A stretch of DNA of 64,000 bases from Serratia grimesii NBRC 13537 (GCF_001590905.1 NZ_BCTT01000007.1:62001-126000), one strand, 5' to 3'. Numbered from the stretch's first letter, positions 20,316 through 31,445 are shown. Notes: a model not told the origin generated them from the letters alone. Translations and numbers: made by a program.

Positions 20316-22547
20316 TTAGCTGCCGTGCAGGCGTTTGGCGTCTATCACATCCGGCAGTTGATTGAGCTTGGCCAATACCCGGCCCAGCACCTGCTGGTTG
20401 TAGATTTCAATATCCATATCTATGGTCGCCAACTGCTTTTTGGTGTCGCTCCTGCTGGCCACGCCCAGCACGTTGACCTTTTCGTTGGCCAAAATGGTGG
20501 TGATGTCTCGCAGCAGGCCGCTGCGATCGTTGGCCATCACGCGGACGACCAAAGAATACCCACTGGAGTAGCTTTCGCCCCACACCGCATCCACGATACG
20601 TTCCGGCGCGTGCGACTGCAGATCCACCAGTTGATCGCAGTCAGCCCTGTGGATGGAGATACCGCGCCCCTGGGTGATAAAGCCGACAATATCGTCGCCC
20701 GGGATCGGCTGGCAGCAGCGGGCAATGTGGTGCATCAGGTTGCCTACCCCTTCCACCACCACCCGGCCGTTGTCCTTGCTGCGAGTTGCCGGCGGCGCCT
20801 TGTGCTGCACCAATTGGCGCAACGCTTCGCGATCCTGTTCCTCGGCACTCGGTTTGTTGAACTTGCCTTGCAGGAAGTTCACCATTTGATTCAGGCGGAT
20901 ATCCCCGCCGCCAATCGCCGCCAGGATTTCATCCAGTGAATTCATGTTGTAACGCGGAATCAGCAGCTTCTCAGCCTCTTTCAGGCTGATGCCAAGGTGC
21001 TCCAGCTCGCTGTCCAGCATCTGACGACCGGCCAAAATATTCTTGTCGCGATCCTGTTTGCGGAACCAGTTGTGGATCTTGGAGCGTCCGCGGCTGGTAG
21101 TGACGTAACCCAGGTTAGGGTTCAGCCAGTCACGGCTTGGGTTCGGCTGCTTCTGAGTGATGATTTCAATCTGATCACCCATCCGTAACTGGTAGGTGAA
21201 CGGCACGATACGGCCGCCTATTTTGGCACCGATACAACGGTGGCCGACATCGCTGTGAATATGGTAAGCAAAATCGAGCGGTGTGGAACCGGCCGGCAGA
21301 TCCACGACATCGCCTTTCGGGGTAAACACATAAACCCGATCGTCGAACACCTGGCTGCGCACTTCGTCGAGCATCTCGCCGGAGTCCGCCATCTCTTCCT
21401 GCCAGGCGATCAGTTTCCGCAACCAGGCGATGCGCTCCTCATAGCCGGAACGTACCGTCGCTACCGCACCCTCTTTGTATTTCCAGTGCGCGGCTACGCC
21501 CAGTTCAGCGTCTTCATGCATCTGGCGGGTACGGATCTGGATCTCCAGCGTCTTGCCGCGTGGCCCCAGAACCACGGTGTGGATCGATTGATAACCGTTG
21601 GGTTTCGGGTTAGCGACATAGTCATCGAACTCATCCGGCAGATGACGGAAATGAGTATGTACAATCCCCAGCGCCGCATAACAGTCCTGTAAGCGTTCGA
21701 CCACCACGCGTACCGCGCGGACATCAAACAACTCGTCAAACGCCAACGCCTTCTTCTGCATTTTGCGCCAGATGCTGTAAATATGTTTTGGTCGACCGTA
21801 AATGTCCGCCTTAACACCTTCGTCGCCCATTGCACTGCGCAGCGAAGCAACAAAGTCATCAATAAACTGTTCGCGATCGATACGCCGTTCATGCAGCAGC
21901 TTGGCGATGCGTTTGTATTCGTCCGGGTGCAGGTAGCGGAAGCAAAAATCTTCCAGCTCCCATTTCAGTTGCCCGATACCGAGTCGATTGGCCAGCGGCG
22001 CGTAGATGTTCGAACATTCTTTGGCTGCCAGCACCCGTTCGTCTTCCGGCGCGTCTTTCACTTCTCGCAGGTGAGCGATACGCTCCGCCAGCTTGATCAC
22101 CACGCAGCGGAAATCCTCCACCATTGCCAACAACATGCGACGCACATTATCGACCTGTTCGGAGGCCATAGAGTCGTTTTGGGTGGCTTTCAGTTGACGA
22201 ATGGCATCCATATCACGAACGCCATGTACCAGATAGGTAATGCCCTTGCCGAATTCTTCGGTCAGGGTATCTTCTTGTACGATGCCGGCATCCACCAACG
22301 GGAACAGCAGCGCGGCGCGCATGCTGTCATTGTCCATGCTCAGGGTCGAAAGAATTTCGACCATTTCCAACCCACGCCACAGTAACAACGACGCGTTAGG
22401 ATGGTTTTGGGTTTGCTGCTCACAGTAGCGCCAGGTTGCGGCTAATCGCTCACATGACTGCGGGTTAGGTAGCCCCAAGCTGGCAATCCACTCATCGAGA
22501 GCAAATTCACCAGCCGTGTTCAGATGTGCACTTCTTACCGCAACCAT
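20316..22547 (-). CDS. relA: (p)ppGpp synthetase, stringent response
   Basis: The 743-residue ribosome-associated enzyme makes (p)ppGpp from ATP and GTP/GDP when uncharged tRNA enters the A site. The order is: an N-terminal pseudo-hydrolase domain without the HD pair, the synthetase domain (DVRAVRVVVERLQDCYAAL, PNGYQSIHTVV), the TGS domain (VYVFTPKGDVVDLPAGST), zinc-finger-like and C-terminal ACT domains (MANDRSGLLRDITTILANE). Length matches E. coli RelA (744). Directly upstream, only nine bases before its start, is the stop codon of a decayed rlmD, the gene that precedes relA in E. coli. Confidence 0.98.
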   Translation of the reverse strand: MVAVRSAHLNTAGEFALDEWIASLGLPNPQSCERLAATWRYCEQQTQNHPNASLLLWRGLEMVEILSTLSMDNDSMRAALLFPLVDAGIVQEDTLTEEFGKGITYLVHGVRDMDAIRQLKATQNDSMASEQVDNVRRMLLAMVEDFRCVVIKLAERIAHLREVKDAPEDERVLAAKECSNIYAPLANRLGIGQLKWELEDFCFRYLHPDEYKRIAKLLHERRIDREQFIDDFVASLRSAMGDEGVKADIYGRPKHIYSIWRKMQKKALAFDELFDVRAVRVVVERLQDCYAALGIVHTHFRHLPDEFDDYVANPKPNGYQSIHTVVLGPRGKTLEIQIRTRQMHEDAELGVAAHWKYKEGAVATVRSGYEERIAWLRKLIAWQEEMADSGEMLDEVRSQVFDDRVYVFTPKGDVVDLPAGSTPLDFAYHIHSDVGHRCIGAKIGGRIVPFTYQLRMGDQIEIITQKQPNPSRDWLNPNLGYVTTSRGRSKIHNWFRKQDRDKNILAGRQMLDSELEHLGISLKEAEKLLIPRYNMNSLDEILAAIGGGDIRLNQMVNFLQGKFNKPSAEEQDREALRQLVQHKAPPATRSKDNGRVVVEGVGNLMHHIARCCQPIPGDDIVGFITQGRGISIHRADCDQLVDLQSHAPERIVDAVWGESYSSGYSLVVRVMANDRSGLLRDITTILANEKVNVLGVASRSDTKKQLATIDMDIEIYNQQVLGRVLAKLNQLPDVIDAKRLHGS

Positions 22548-22556
22548 AACCTCTCC

Positions 22557-23140
22557 CTACTTTGCAGCGACCTCTGGCGCACGACCGTTAATAAACAGCG
22601 CCATTGACTCAAGATGCCCCGTCTGTGGAAATAGATCCAACATCCACACACGCGCAAGACGATAACCGACGCCCAGTAAGGTTACAGAAAACGTAAACCA
22701 CCCGCTGGCGCCAGTTTTACAATATGTGACATCATGCCGGCCGCGCCCGCATGGGCAAGGTCCAGCATCACCTTATCAAATCCTTGTGCTGCTCAAGGTT
22801 GCTGCTCAATGTCTTCGTCCCCATTATCGAGGAAGAAGCAGGCATTTCTCAGCCTTTTCTTATGTGCATTATATTGCCCATTCGCTACCAGTGTGGCAAC
22901 ACCTTCTATGCCCACCACGGCGGCGCATCGCGCCAACGGCAGGATAAAATTGCCATGCAGCAGAACAGATCCAATAACCGATCATTGGGTTGAATCTTGA
23001 GCCATTCAAGGGCCCGCACCACCCTTTACCGATTTACCCTGGCATTTTCCTGAATAAAGTCACGCAGACAGAAGTCTAAGCGTAGCCCGTCGACCCGATA
23101 ATACGGCACTTCTCTGTACAGTTTTTCGAGCCGGTAGCTA
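22557..23140 (-). pseudogene. rlmD: Decayed rlmD (23S rRNA m5U1939 methyltransferase) remnant
   Basis: Reading the minus strand in three frames recovers the C-terminal part of RlmD in order: EKLYREVPYYRVDGLRLDF, LRDFIQENARVNR, then [52 protein letters not shown] and [17 protein letters not shown], ending at the stop at 22557-22559. Lesions: a TAA after ENARVNR, a one-base loss after LDLFCCM, a TGA after DIEQQP, and a deletion right after the catalytic cysteine motif (VYVFCN), which removes about ten codons and shifts the frame. About 260 N-terminal residues, including the TRAM and iron-sulfur parts, are gone. RlmD sits between relA and barA in E. coli, so the position agrees. Confidence 0.92.
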
Positions 23141-23223
23141 AATAAATTGCACCATATTTGTCGATTGAGTGCCGGTTCATTTAAAGTAGGGTGTGTTCGG
23201 CAATTCTCCCACATTGGACTCCC

Positions 23224-25944
23224 ATGACCAAATACAGCCTGCGGGCGCGCATGATGATCCTAATTCTGGCCCCAACGCTGTTGATTGGTCTGTTGCTCAG
23301 CACCTTCTTCGTAGTACATCGCTACAATGAATTGCAAGAACAGCTGGTTGACGCCGGTGCCAGTATTATCGAACCGTTGGCAGTGGCCAGCGAGTACGGC
23401 ATGACGTTCCGCAGCCGTGAGTCGGTCAGGCAGTTAGTCAGCCTGTTACACCGTCGGCATTCAGATATTGTGCGTTCAATTACCGTGTTCGACGCGCAGA
23501 ATAATCTGTTCGTCACTTCTAATTACCATCACAACGTTGCCCAATTGCAGTTGCCGAAAGGGATGCCCATCCCCACCGATCTGATGTTAACGCGTCGAGG
23601 CGACTCACTGATCCTACGCACCCCGATCCTGGCGGAGAGCCAGTATCCGGATCAAACAGCCAATAACGATCCTCAACAGGACAACCGTCTGGGCTATGTC
23701 GCGATCGAACTGGATCTGCAATCAGTCCGACTGCAGCAATACAAAGAGGTGTTTGTCTCTACCCTGTTGCTGCTGTTGTGTATGTGCATCGCTATCCTGT
23801 TCGCTTACCGCTTGATGCGCGACGTCACCGGCCCGATCCGTAATATGGTCAATACCGTAGACCGCATTCGCCGTGGACAGCTCGACAGCCGCGTCGAAGG
23901 CTTTATGCTCGGCGAACTGCATATGCTAAAGAACGGCATCAACTCAATGGCAATGTCGCTCACTGCGTATCATGAGGAGATGCAACAGAACATCGATCAG
24001 GCTACCTCCGACCTGCGCGAGACGCTGGAGCAAATGGAGATCCAAAACGTTGAACTGGATCTGGCGAAGAAACGCGCGCAGGAAGCGGCGCGTATCAAAT
24101 CCGAATTCCTGGCCAACATGTCGCACGAGCTCCGCACCCCACTCAACGGTGTGATCGGCTTTACCCGCCAGATGCTGAAAACCGAAATGAGCGTCACGCA
24201 GACCGACTATCTGCAAACCATTGAACGCTCGGCCAATAACTTACTGACCATCATCAACGACGTTCTGGACTTCTCCAAACTGGAAGCCGGCAAGTTAGTG
24301 CTTGAACATATTCCGTTCTCACTACGTGAAACCCTGGACGAAGTGATTGTGTTGCTGGCGCCTAGCGCTCATGAGAAAGGACTGGAACTGACGCTGGACG
24401 TACACAACGACGTGCCAGAGCAAGTGATCGGCGATTCGTTACGTTTGCAGCAAATCATTACCAACCTGCTCGGCAACGCGATCAAATTTACCGAAACGGG
24501 CAACATTGATATCCGCGTCGAGCTGCGAGGCCAGCAAGATCGCCAGATCGAACTGGAAGTACAAATCCATGACACCGGTATTGGTATATCCGAACGGCAA
24601 CAGTCGCAATTGTTCCAGGCGTTCCGACAAGCCGATGCCAGCATTTCACGCCGCCACGGCGGTACCGGCCTGGGGTTGGTGATTACCCAGAAACTGGTAA
24701 AAGAAATGGGTGGCGATATTTGCTTCCACAGCCAACTGAATCGCGGATCGACCTTCTGGTTCCACATCACACTCGATCTGCACGAGGGCATGCTGTCGCT
24801 ATCGGCAAATTTGCCGGACCTGCAAGGCAAAACGCTGGGATATATCGAAGCCAATCCGATGGCAGCTCAGGCAACGCTTAACATGCTGAGTGCCACCAAC
24901 CTGGTGATCACCCACTCGCCAACGCTCGCCCAATTGCCGAAGAAAAATTACGATTTCCTGCTGGTGGGGGTACCGATCCCTTTCCGCGACAATATGGCAC
25001 AACACGAAAGCAAACTGCTGGCAGCACTGCAGATCGCCAATCGTGTGATTCTGGCACTGCCTTGCCAGTCGCAGATCAACGCAGAACAGCTTAAACAGCA
25101 AGGCGCTGCCGGCTGCCTGATCAAACCCATCACCAGCAACCGTCTGTTCCCGCTGCTGCGTATGGAAACCCCGCTGCGCCTGGCTGTCCTGCCAGAACGC
25201 AAACGCCTGCCACTCACAGTGATGGCCGTTGACGACAATCCGGCCAACCTGAAGTTGATCGGCACACTGCTGGCTGAGCAGGTGGAAAAGACGCTATTGT
25301 GTGAAAGCGGAGAAGAAGCGTTAGTGTTGGCACGCGACAACGTGCTGGATTTGATCCTGATGGATATTCAGATGCCAAATATCGACGGTATCCGCACCAG
25401 CGAACTGATCCGCCAATTACCACACCACAATTCAACCCCCATCGTCGCCGTCACCGCCCATGCAGTCAGCGGTGAACGCGAGCATCTGCTGCAGGCCGGG
25501 ATGGATGACTATCTGGCCAAGCCAATTGACGAAGCTATGCTCACGCGCGTGTTGGCGCGCTACCACAGTGATGAGCAGGTCCCGTCGACATCAACCCATG
25601 AATCCTTACAGTCACTCGACTGGCCACTGGCACTACGTCAGGCAGCAAACAAGCCTGATCTGGCGCACGACCTACTCCAGATGCTGCTCGACTTCCTGCC
25701 TCAAGTCAGTGGACGGGTACAAGCCCTGCTGGACGGCGCGGCAGACGACAGCATTCTCGATTTGATCCACAAGCTGCACGGCAGTTGCAGTTACAGCGGC
25801 GTGCCACGTCTGAAACAGCTGTGTTTCTATCTCGAACAACAGCTACGCTTGGGCGTCAGCAATGACGACCTGGAACCGGAATGGTTGGAACTGCTCGATG
25901 AGATTGAGCTGGTTAGCCAGGCTGCACGTACTCATCTGGCTTGA
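23224..25944 (+). CDS. barA: Hybrid sensor histidine kinase BarA
   Basis: A 906-residue inner-membrane tripartite sensor that phosphorylates UvrY and so controls the Csr small RNAs. Domains in order: TM1 (about 9-31), a periplasmic region, TM2 (about 177-197), HAMP, HisKA with the phospho-histidine in [10 protein letters not shown], HATPase ([18 protein letters not shown]), a receiver with the phospho-aspartate in LILMDIQMP, and a C-terminal HPt domain with the histidine in [11 protein letters not shown]. The ATG at 23224 gives the family start [13 protein letters not shown]. It is divergent from the rlmD remnant, so its promoter lies in the roughly 80 bases upstream. Confidence 0.97.
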   Translation: MTKYSLRARMMILILAPTLLIGLLLSTFFVVHRYNELQEQLVDAGASIIEPLAVASEYGMTFRSRESVRQLVSLLHRRHSDIVRSITVFDAQNNLFVTSNYHHNVAQLQLPKGMPIPTDLMLTRRGDSLILRTPILAESQYPDQTANNDPQQDNRLGYVAIELDLQSVRLQQYKEVFVSTLLLLLCMCIAILFAYRLMRDVTGPIRNMVNTVDRIRRGQLDSRVEGFMLGELHMLKNGINSMAMSLTAYHEEMQQNIDQATSDLRETLEQMEIQNVELDLAKKRAQEAARIKSEFLANMSHELRTPLNGVIGFTRQMLKTEMSVTQTDYLQTIERSANNLLTIINDVLDFSKLEAGKLVLEHIPFSLRETLDEVIVLLAPSAHEKGLELTLDVHNDVPEQVIGDSLRLQQIITNLLGNAIKFTETGNIDIRVELRGQQDRQIELEVQIHDTGIGISERQQSQLFQAFRQADASISRRHGGTGLGLVITQKLVKEMGGDICFHSQLNRGSTFWFHITLDLHEGMLSLSANLPDLQGKTLGYIEANPMAAQATLNMLSATNLVITHSPTLAQLPKKNYDFLLVGVPIPFRDNMAQHESKLLAALQIANRVILALPCQSQINAEQLKQQGAAGCLIKPITSNRLFPLLRMETPLRLAVLPERKRLPLTVMAVDDNPANLKLIGTLLAEQVEKTLLCESGEEALVLARDNVLDLILMDIQMPNIDGIRTSELIRQLPHHNSTPIVAVTAHAVSGEREHLLQAGMDDYLAKPIDEAMLTRVLARYHSDEQVPSTSTHESLQSLDWPLALRQAANKPDLAHDLLQMLLDFLPQVSGRVQALLDGAADDSILDLIHKLHGSCSYSGVPRLKQLCFYLEQQLRLGVSNDDLEPEWLELLDEIELVSQAARTHLA

Positions 25945-25962
25945 TACTGCGCACAAGACATA

Positions 25963-25990
25963 AAAAAGGCACGCCATAGCGTGCCTTTTT
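25963..25990. terminator. Bidirectional terminator between barA and degP
   Basis: A perfect 12-bp stem (AAAAAGGCACGC/GCGTGCCTTTTT) with a CATA loop serves the convergent barA and degP transcripts. Confidence 0.95.
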
Positions 25991-26009
25991 AGTAAGAACA
26001 GATAAGCAA

Positions 26010-27452
26010 TTACTGCATCAGCAGATACAACGTGGTATCACCGCGCAGGATGTTCAGTGCCAGCACCGAAGGTTTACTGTCGAGGATCTTACGCAATTCG
26101 CCCAGGTTTTGAATGGGCTGCTGATTAACCCCGAGGATAAAGTCGCCTTTTTTCAAGCCGATGCGCGCTGCGGCGCTGCCAGCTTTAACGTTATCCACTT
26201 TCACACCTTTCTGGCTACCGGTTTGACCATTACTCAACTCGGCACCTTCAATACCGGTGTAGATGTTGCCGGACTCAACCTGTGTTTGGGTGCTTTGTTC
26301 CAGCGTGACGTCCACGGTAATAGGCTTGCCGTCGCGAATGATACCCAGCGACATTTTGCTGCCAACCGGCAGTGTCCCGATTTCCGCGCGGAATGACGCG
26401 AAGCTGGAGATGGCTTTGCCGTTCATGGTAACAATCACGTCACCGGCCTTAATGCCCGCCTTGGCAGCAGAAGACTTCGGCATGACCTGGCTGACAAATG
26501 CCCCGCGCTGCGCGTCGACTTTCATCGCTTTCGCCAGTTCAGAGTTCAGCTCGGTACCCATAATGCCCAACTCACCGCGTTTCACCTGACCATACTCAAC
26601 CATTTGCGCGGTCAGGTTTTTCACCATGTTGCTTGGGATCGCGAAACCAATACCAATGTTGCCACCATCTGGCGCCAGAATCGCGGTGTTAATGCCGATC
26701 AATTCACCGTTCAAATTAACCAGTGCGCCACCGGAGTTACCGCGGTTAATTGCCGCATCGGTCTGGATAAAGTTCTCGTAGTTCTCAATATTCAATCCGC
26801 TGCGGCCCAGGGCAGAAACGATACCAGAAGTGGCTGTTTCGCCAAGCCCATACGGGTTACCGATCGCGACGGTATAATCACCCACGCGCAGTTGGTCCGA
26901 GTCGGCCATTTTAATCGCCGTCAGGTTTTTAAAGTCTTTCAGCTGGATCAACGCAATATCAGAACGTGGATCTTTGCCGATCACCTTGGCGTCAAACTTA
27001 CGGCCGTCGCTCAGTTGGACCTGAATTTTGTTGGCGTTGTCCACCACGTGGTTGTTGGTCACCACGTAGCCTTTAGTGGCGTCAATTACCACCCCGGCAC
27101 CCAGCGCCTGGAATTTTTGCTGAGTACCTTGACCAGGAGCCCCCTGCTCACCACCAGCACCACCACCCTGACACATCGGTGAGCCCTGGAACGGTGAACC
27201 ATCCTGGCAGAACGGTGAATCTTCACCAAAGAACTGCTGGAACTGTTGCGGCATCTTCGGTGTATTAACTGTGGTACTGCCTTCAACGTTAATGCTCACC
27301 ACGGAAGGCATCACTTTCTCCAACATCGGTGCCAAACTTGGCAGTTGCTGGGTACTGGAAGACGCGGTTTCTGCAGCGCTGGCCGTCACCGGGCCCATCG
27401 CCATACCAATGCTAAATGCCAGCGCGCTCAGGACTAATGCGGTTTTTTTCAT
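26010..27452 (-). CDS. degP: Periplasmic serine protease/chaperone DegP (HtrA)
   Basis: A 480-residue periplasmic protease that degrades or refolds misfolded envelope proteins. It has a signal peptide (residues 1-26, ending TASA-AE), a trypsin-like domain with catalytic His135 (TNNHVV), Asp165 (RSDIAL) and Ser240 (RGNSGGA), and two C-terminal PDZ domains. The LA loop contains the cysteine pair (PFCQDGSP and SPMCQGG) seen in enterobacterial DegP, distinguishing it from DegQ. A sigma-E promoter lies 53-80 bases upstream, consistent with envelope-stress induction. It lies downstream of dgt, as in E. coli. Confidence 0.97.
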   Translation of the reverse strand: MKKTALVLSALAFSIGMAMGPVTASAAETASSSTQQLPSLAPMLEKVMPSVVSINVEGSTTVNTPKMPQQFQQFFGEDSPFCQDGSPFQGSPMCQGGGAGGEQGAPGQGTQQKFQALGAGVVIDATKGYVVTNNHVVDNANKIQVQLSDGRKFDAKVIGKDPRSDIALIQLKDFKNLTAIKMADSDQLRVGDYTVAIGNPYGLGETATSGIVSALGRSGLNIENYENFIQTDAAINRGNSGGALVNLNGELIGINTAILAPDGGNIGIGFAIPSNMVKNLTAQMVEYGQVKRGELGIMGTELNSELAKAMKVDAQRGAFVSQVMPKSSAAKAGIKAGDVIVTMNGKAISSFASFRAEIGTLPVGSKMSLGIIRDGKPITVDVTLEQSTQTQVESGNIYTGIEGAELSNGQTGSQKGVKVDNVKAGSAAARIGLKKGDFILGVNQQPIQNLGELRKILDSKPSVLALNILRGDTTLYLLMQ

Positions 27453-27504
27453 CTGTGTGTCTCTTATAAAGTCGTTCAGAAAGTATTAGGGTCTTTGTGC
27501 ATAG

Positions 27505-27532
27505 TCAGAACATATTAATAACCCGAAGTTCC
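27505..27532 (-). promoter_or_regulatory. Sigma-E promoter of degP
   Basis: On the minus strand GGAACTT (27526-27532) and TCTGA (27505-27509) are separated by 16 bases, the sigma-E consensus, at the same place as in E. coli degP. A single CpxR-like half site GTAAA lies upstream at 27574-27578, but I do not see a clear second half. Confidence 0.88.
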
Positions 27533-27643
27533 GGCGCAGATTATTGGTAATAGTAAACAAATATTGTCCGTCTTTACAAAACTAGAAATATGCACCGCAC
27601 TGCGAACGAAAATGCTTAAAATAACATTTATTAGCTCAAAGAA

Positions 27644-29161
27644 TTATTCCGCAGCCATTAATCGGCGGTATTCATCATAAGCATAAAGATCGGTCATACC
27701 GCTGATATAATCCTGTAGCAAACGGGCACGGAAATAATATTCACGGATCGCCAATTGCTCGGGCGACAGGTGCTGCAATCCTTCAACCGCTTCGACATAT
27801 GCCAGCCGGTGTTTAGTAGAAAGTTTATGGAACAGACGTGTTTCGATCGGGTAAGCACGATGACTGTCTTCCTGTACCAGACGGGTAAAATCTGCCAACG
27901 GCATGGCCAGTAATGGGCTATAGATATCCAGTAAGCCGCTGATTACACGGTAGCCCTGCAACTCAAGCTGCTCAACTTCCGGATGATTGAAGACATGTTT
28001 AAACGCGACATTCTTGAATATTTTCAGCAGTTGGTACGCTGGGCTAAAGTCTTCCAGCAATGCCTGATTAAAGTTGCCTTGATACACCGCATCTAGGTTA
28101 TCAATAAAGCGCTGCGCCGCGTGTGGGACTAAACGCGCCACAGTGAACACGCGCAGATACATGAAGAATTGATCTTCAGCACTACGCCGCGTGCCACCGC
28201 GATCACTCTTGCGAAAAGCGCTGGCCACAGTTTTATCAAACATATCGCCCGGCGATACTTCACCCCATTCCTGAGTTAAATGCTGGTAAAGCTGTTCGAC
28301 AGTGAAAATGTTTTTTTCCACTGCGTCTTCCAGGTCGGCGATACAATAAGAAATATCGTCTGCGGCTTCCATAATATAAGTCAATGGGAACCGGTCAAAC
28401 TCCCCCATATTTAGCTCACGCCGTAACCGATCAACAAAGGCTTCCTCTGCCAGATAAAAACCTGGCTTTTTCATCAGGTAGTCGTGACTGGCAGGAATGT
28501 CAGTTGCCCAATAGGCCGGACGGGTGTATTTCAGGATACATCCCACCTGCGCATACGTCAGATTCAGCTTCAACAGGGTATACACCAACCGGATCGCTTG
28601 GGCATTACCCTCGAAATGGCTAAGATCGTGGCGGATGCGGCTACGCAGGCGGTTAAGATCGCTCTCACCTTCATGCAGACGCAATACGCTGACCTGGCAG
28701 CGATCGTTACTGGCAGGTTCGCTGCCGCAACTGGCGGGATCAAGCCGTTGCGAGAACCAGTCATTAATTGCCGATTCGCCAAAATGACCGAAAGGCGGGT
28801 TGCCTATGTCGTGCATCAGGCAGGCCATTTCTACAATACTTTCAAAGGGGTCGAGCAGTTTTGTCAGGCCAAGTGCATCGATCCGCCCATCCTGCTTGAA
28901 GCGATTGAGGATCTCTTTGGCAATATGCCGCCCGACTTGTTGCACCTCCATCGAGTGTGTCAGACGGCTACGTACCGCTGCATTGCGCTCGAGGGGAAAC
29001 ACCTGGGTTTTTTGCTGCAGGCGGCGGATGGCGGCTGAATTGACAATGCGCCCGCGATCGCTCTCGAACTGCCGGACAATGTCGTATTCTTCTTCGGCTT
29101 CAATTGGCTTGCTGAATGGCCGCTGGAAGCTGATTTTCTGCTTAAAGTCGATCCCGGACAT
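27644..29161 (-). CDS. dgt: Deoxyguanosinetriphosphate triphosphohydrolase
   Basis: A 505-residue cytoplasmic HD-domain enzyme that cleaves dGTP to deoxyguanosine and triphosphate. The HD metal ligands are visible in [13 protein letters not shown] and [16 protein letters not shown] 29161 is chosen because it has GGAG seven bases upstream and gives exactly the E. coli length; the longer frame would add 19 non-conserved residues. It is divergent from mtnN and lies before degP on the same strand, the same neighbourhood as in E. coli. Confidence 0.97.
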   Translation of the reverse strand: MSGIDFKQKISFQRPFSKPIEAEEEYDIVRQFESDRGRIVNSAAIRRLQQKTQVFPLERNAAVRSRLTHSMEVQQVGRHIAKEILNRFKQDGRIDALGLTKLLDPFESIVEMACLMHDIGNPPFGHFGESAINDWFSQRLDPASCGSEPASNDRCQVSVLRLHEGESDLNRLRSRIRHDLSHFEGNAQAIRLVYTLLKLNLTYAQVGCILKYTRPAYWATDIPASHDYLMKKPGFYLAEEAFVDRLRRELNMGEFDRFPLTYIMEAADDISYCIADLEDAVEKNIFTVEQLYQHLTQEWGEVSPGDMFDKTVASAFRKSDRGGTRRSAEDQFFMYLRVFTVARLVPHAAQRFIDNLDAVYQGNFNQALLEDFSPAYQLLKIFKNVAFKHVFNHPEVEQLELQGYRVISGLLDIYSPLLAMPLADFTRLVQEDSHRAYPIETRLFHKLSTKHRLAYVEAVEGLQHLSPEQLAIREYYFRARLLQDYISGMTDLYAYDEYRRLMAAE

Positions 29162-29289
29162 CTGTTTCTCCGCCGTTGCGCCTACCTCCGTGATAACAAT
29201 TCCCGGCGGCATATGCAACGGATTATCTCTCTATGAGAGCCATGATAGACTATGGCGCAATTCCCACACCCAATCAGCGAGTCTTATTT

Positions 29290-29991
29290 ATGAAAGTAGG
29301 CATCATCGGCGCAATGGAACAGGAAGTCACCCTGCTGCGCGATCAAATTGAAAACCGTCAGACCATTCAACGCGCGGGTTGTGAAATCTATACCGGCCAG
29401 ATCGGCGGCGTTGACGTGGCACTGTTAAAGTCTGGCATTGGCAAAGTCTCTGCGGCGATGGGTACCACCCTGCTGCTGGAACACTGCAAACCGGACTTGG
29501 TGATTAATACCGGTTCTGCCGGTGGCTTGGCCAGCACGCTCAAGGTCGGTGATATCGTGGTTTCCGAAGAAGTGCGTTATCACGACGCGGACGTGACCGC
29601 CTTTGGTTACGAATCGGGCCAAATGGCCGGCTGCCCAGCTGCCTTTGTGGCAGACGACGCGCTGATTGCACTGGCGGAAAGCTGCATCAAACAACTCGAC
29701 CTGAACGCGGTACGCGGCCTGATCTGCAGCGGCGACGCTTTCATCAACGGCGCTGAGCCGCTGGCACGCATTCGCGCCACGTTCCCGAACGTTGCTGCCG
29801 TGGAAATGGAAGCCGCTGCCGTCGGCCATGTTTGCCACTTATTCGGCACACCTTTTGTGGTCGTACGCGCGATCTCTGACGTTGCTGACAGTGAATCGCA
29901 CATGAGCTTTGACGAGTTTCTTTCCGTCGCCGCCAAGCAATCTACACTGATGGTTAACACCATGCTGCAAACCTTGGCTAAGCGCGGTTGA
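29290..29991 (+). CDS. mtnN: 5'-methylthioadenosine/S-adenosylhomocysteine nucleosidase
   Basis: A 233-residue cytoplasmic enzyme that cleaves adenine from methylthioadenosine and S-adenosylhomocysteine, feeding methionine salvage and the autoinducer-2 route. Family features are the N-terminal [20 protein letters not shown], the GSAGGL motif, and [11 protein letters not shown] with the substrate-binding glutamates. The ATG at 29290 reproduces the family N-terminus. It is the first gene of mtnN-btuF-yadS, with one base between its stop and the btuF start codon. Confidence 0.97.
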   Translation: MKVGIIGAMEQEVTLLRDQIENRQTIQRAGCEIYTGQIGGVDVALLKSGIGKVSAAMGTTLLLEHCKPDLVINTGSAGGLASTLKVGDIVVSEEVRYHDADVTAFGYESGQMAGCPAAFVADDALIALAESCIKQLDLNAVRGLICSGDAFINGAEPLARIRATFPNVAAVEMEAAAVGHVCHLFGTPFVVVRAISDVADSESHMSFDEFLSVAAKQSTLMVNTMLQTLAKRG

Positions 29992-29992
29992 T

Positions 29993-30799
29993 GTGACGCA
30001 ACGCTTTTCAGTTCTGCTGTGGCTGCTGGCATTATGGATGGCGCTGCCTGCCGGCGCCGCCCAACGAGTGATCAGCCTGGCACCCAATACAACCGAACTG
30101 GCCTATGCCGCTGGCATGGGGGATACCTTGCTGGCGGTAAGCGCTTATTCCGACTACCCGCCTGCGGCCAAGAAGCTAGAACAAGTTGCCTCATGGCAAG
30201 GTATCAACCTGGAACGGGTGCTGGCACTGAAGCCGGACCTGATTCTGGCGTGGCGCGGCGGCAATCCGCAGCGAGTACTGGATCAGCTCGCCGCGTTCGG
30301 CATCCCGATCTTTTATGCGGATGCCACCACGATTGATGATATAGCCCAATCCCTGGACAAGCTGGCGCAATACAGCCCGCATCCTGAGCAAGCTCATCAG
30401 GCCGCAGACGCTATCCGTAAGCAAATTGCTGCGCTGAAAGCAAAATATCCACACAATCAGTCACGGCGAGTCCTGCTGCAATTCGGCACCCAACCGCTAT
30501 TCACCAGTTCCGGTGCCACGTTACAGAGTCAGGTATTGTCGCTGTGCGGTGCAGAAAACATCTTTGCAGATAGCCGTATGCCGTGGCCGCAGATCAGTCG
30601 TGAACAAGTGCTGGCTCGCCAGCCCCAGGCAATCGTCATCACGGGTGACCAAAAAGAGATAGCCAGCGTGAAAGCTTTCTGGGCGCCGCAATTGCAAGTA
30701 CCGGTGATTGCGCTGAATGGTGACTGGTTTAACCGTCCTGGGCCACGCATCATGCTGGCAGCCCAGCAATTATGTCATCAATTGGCGGAGCTTCATTAA
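29993..30799 (+). CDS. btuF: Vitamin B12 ABC transporter, periplasmic binding protein
   Basis: A 268-residue periplasmic protein that binds cobalamin and delivers it to BtuCD. It starts at a GTG with a signal peptide (about residues 1-22, LPAGAA-Q), followed by [17 protein letters not shown], the classic start of the TroA/BtuF fold. Its start lies one base after the mtnN stop and its stop overlaps the yadS ATG (TAATG), so the three genes are translationally coupled. BtuC and BtuD are not in the window. Confidence 0.95.
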   Translation: MTQRFSVLLWLLALWMALPAGAAQRVISLAPNTTELAYAAGMGDTLLAVSAYSDYPPAAKKLEQVASWQGINLERVLALKPDLILAWRGGNPQRVLDQLAAFGIPIFYADATTIDDIAQSLDKLAQYSPHPEQAHQAADAIRKQIAALKAKYPHNQSRRVLLQFGTQPLFTSSGATLQSQVLSLCGAENIFADSRMPWPQISREQVLARQPQAIVITGDQKEIASVKAFWAPQLQVPVIALNGDWFNRPGPRIMLAAQQLCHQLAELH

Positions 30800-31413
30800 T
30801 GCTGGTGTTCTGGCTGGATATTCTCGGCACCGCGGTTTTCGCCATTTCTGGTGTATTACTGGCTGGCAAATTACGTATGGACCCGTTCGGTGTGCTCGTC
30901 CTGGGCGTAGTTACTGCGGTCGGTGGCGGCACCATCCGTGATATGGCATTGGCCAACGGCCCAGTCTTTTGGGTTAAGGATCCAACCGATCTAGTGGTAG
31001 CAATGATCACCTGTGTACTGACACTGCTGCTGGTGCGTCAGCCGCGCCGCTTACCCAAATGGATCCTGCCGGTGCTGGACGCAGTTGGACTGGCAGTATT
31101 TGTCGGCATTGGGGTAAATAAAGCCTTCGCCGCCGATGCCAGTCCATTGGTGGCAATTTGTATGGGTGTAATTACTGGAGTTGGCGGCGGTATTATCCGT
31201 GACGTACTGGCCCGGGAAATCCCGATGATTCTGCGAACCGAAATTTATGCTACCGCCTGTATTATCGGTGGCATTGTCCATGCTACCGCCTATGCGACGT
31301 TCGGTATGCCCTTACAACAGGCGATGATGCTCGGAATGGGCATTACACTGGCAATCCGGCTCGCAGCGATCCGCTGGCACCTCAAACTCCCTGCTTTTAT
31401 CCTCGAACGATAA
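30799..31413 (+). CDS. yadS: UPF0126/TRIC-type inner membrane protein YadS
   Basis: A 204-residue protein with about seven hydrophobic segments and an internal repeat: GVVTAVGGGTIRDM in the first half and GVITGVGGGIIRDVL in the second. The family shares the fold of trimeric intracellular cation channels, and a glycine or ion transport role has been proposed for members; function here is not established. The ATG at 30799 overlaps the btuF stop and matches the E. coli YadS N-terminus. A strong hairpin follows the stop. Confidence 0.93.
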   Translation: MLVFWLDILGTAVFAISGVLLAGKLRMDPFGVLVLGVVTAVGGGTIRDMALANGPVFWVKDPTDLVVAMITCVLTLLLVRQPRRLPKWILPVLDAVGLAVFVGIGVNKAFAADASPLVAICMGVITGVGGGIIRDVLAREIPMILRTEIYATACIIGGIVHATAYATFGMPLQQAMMLGMGITLAIRLAAIRWHLKLPAFILER

Positions 31414-31416
31414 CCC

Positions 31417-31445
31417 GCTTCCGCCCGAATCGGGCGGAAGCTTAG
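31417..31445 (+). terminator. Terminator after mtnN-btuF-yadS
   Basis: An 11-bp perfect stem GCTTCCGCCCG/CGGGCGGAAGC with an AAT loop starts three bases after the yadS stop. The following T-run is weak (TTAGTAT). Confidence 0.75.

Noticed and set aside
22726-23000. Plus-strand frames of 73-88 codons in the relA-barA interval
   Set aside because: They lie opposite the rlmD remnant and show no similarity or ribosome site.
23026-23214. 62-codon minus-strand frame upstream of barA
   Set aside because: Its second half matches RlmD up to a nonsense codon; it belongs to the rlmD remnant and its start lies in the barA leader.
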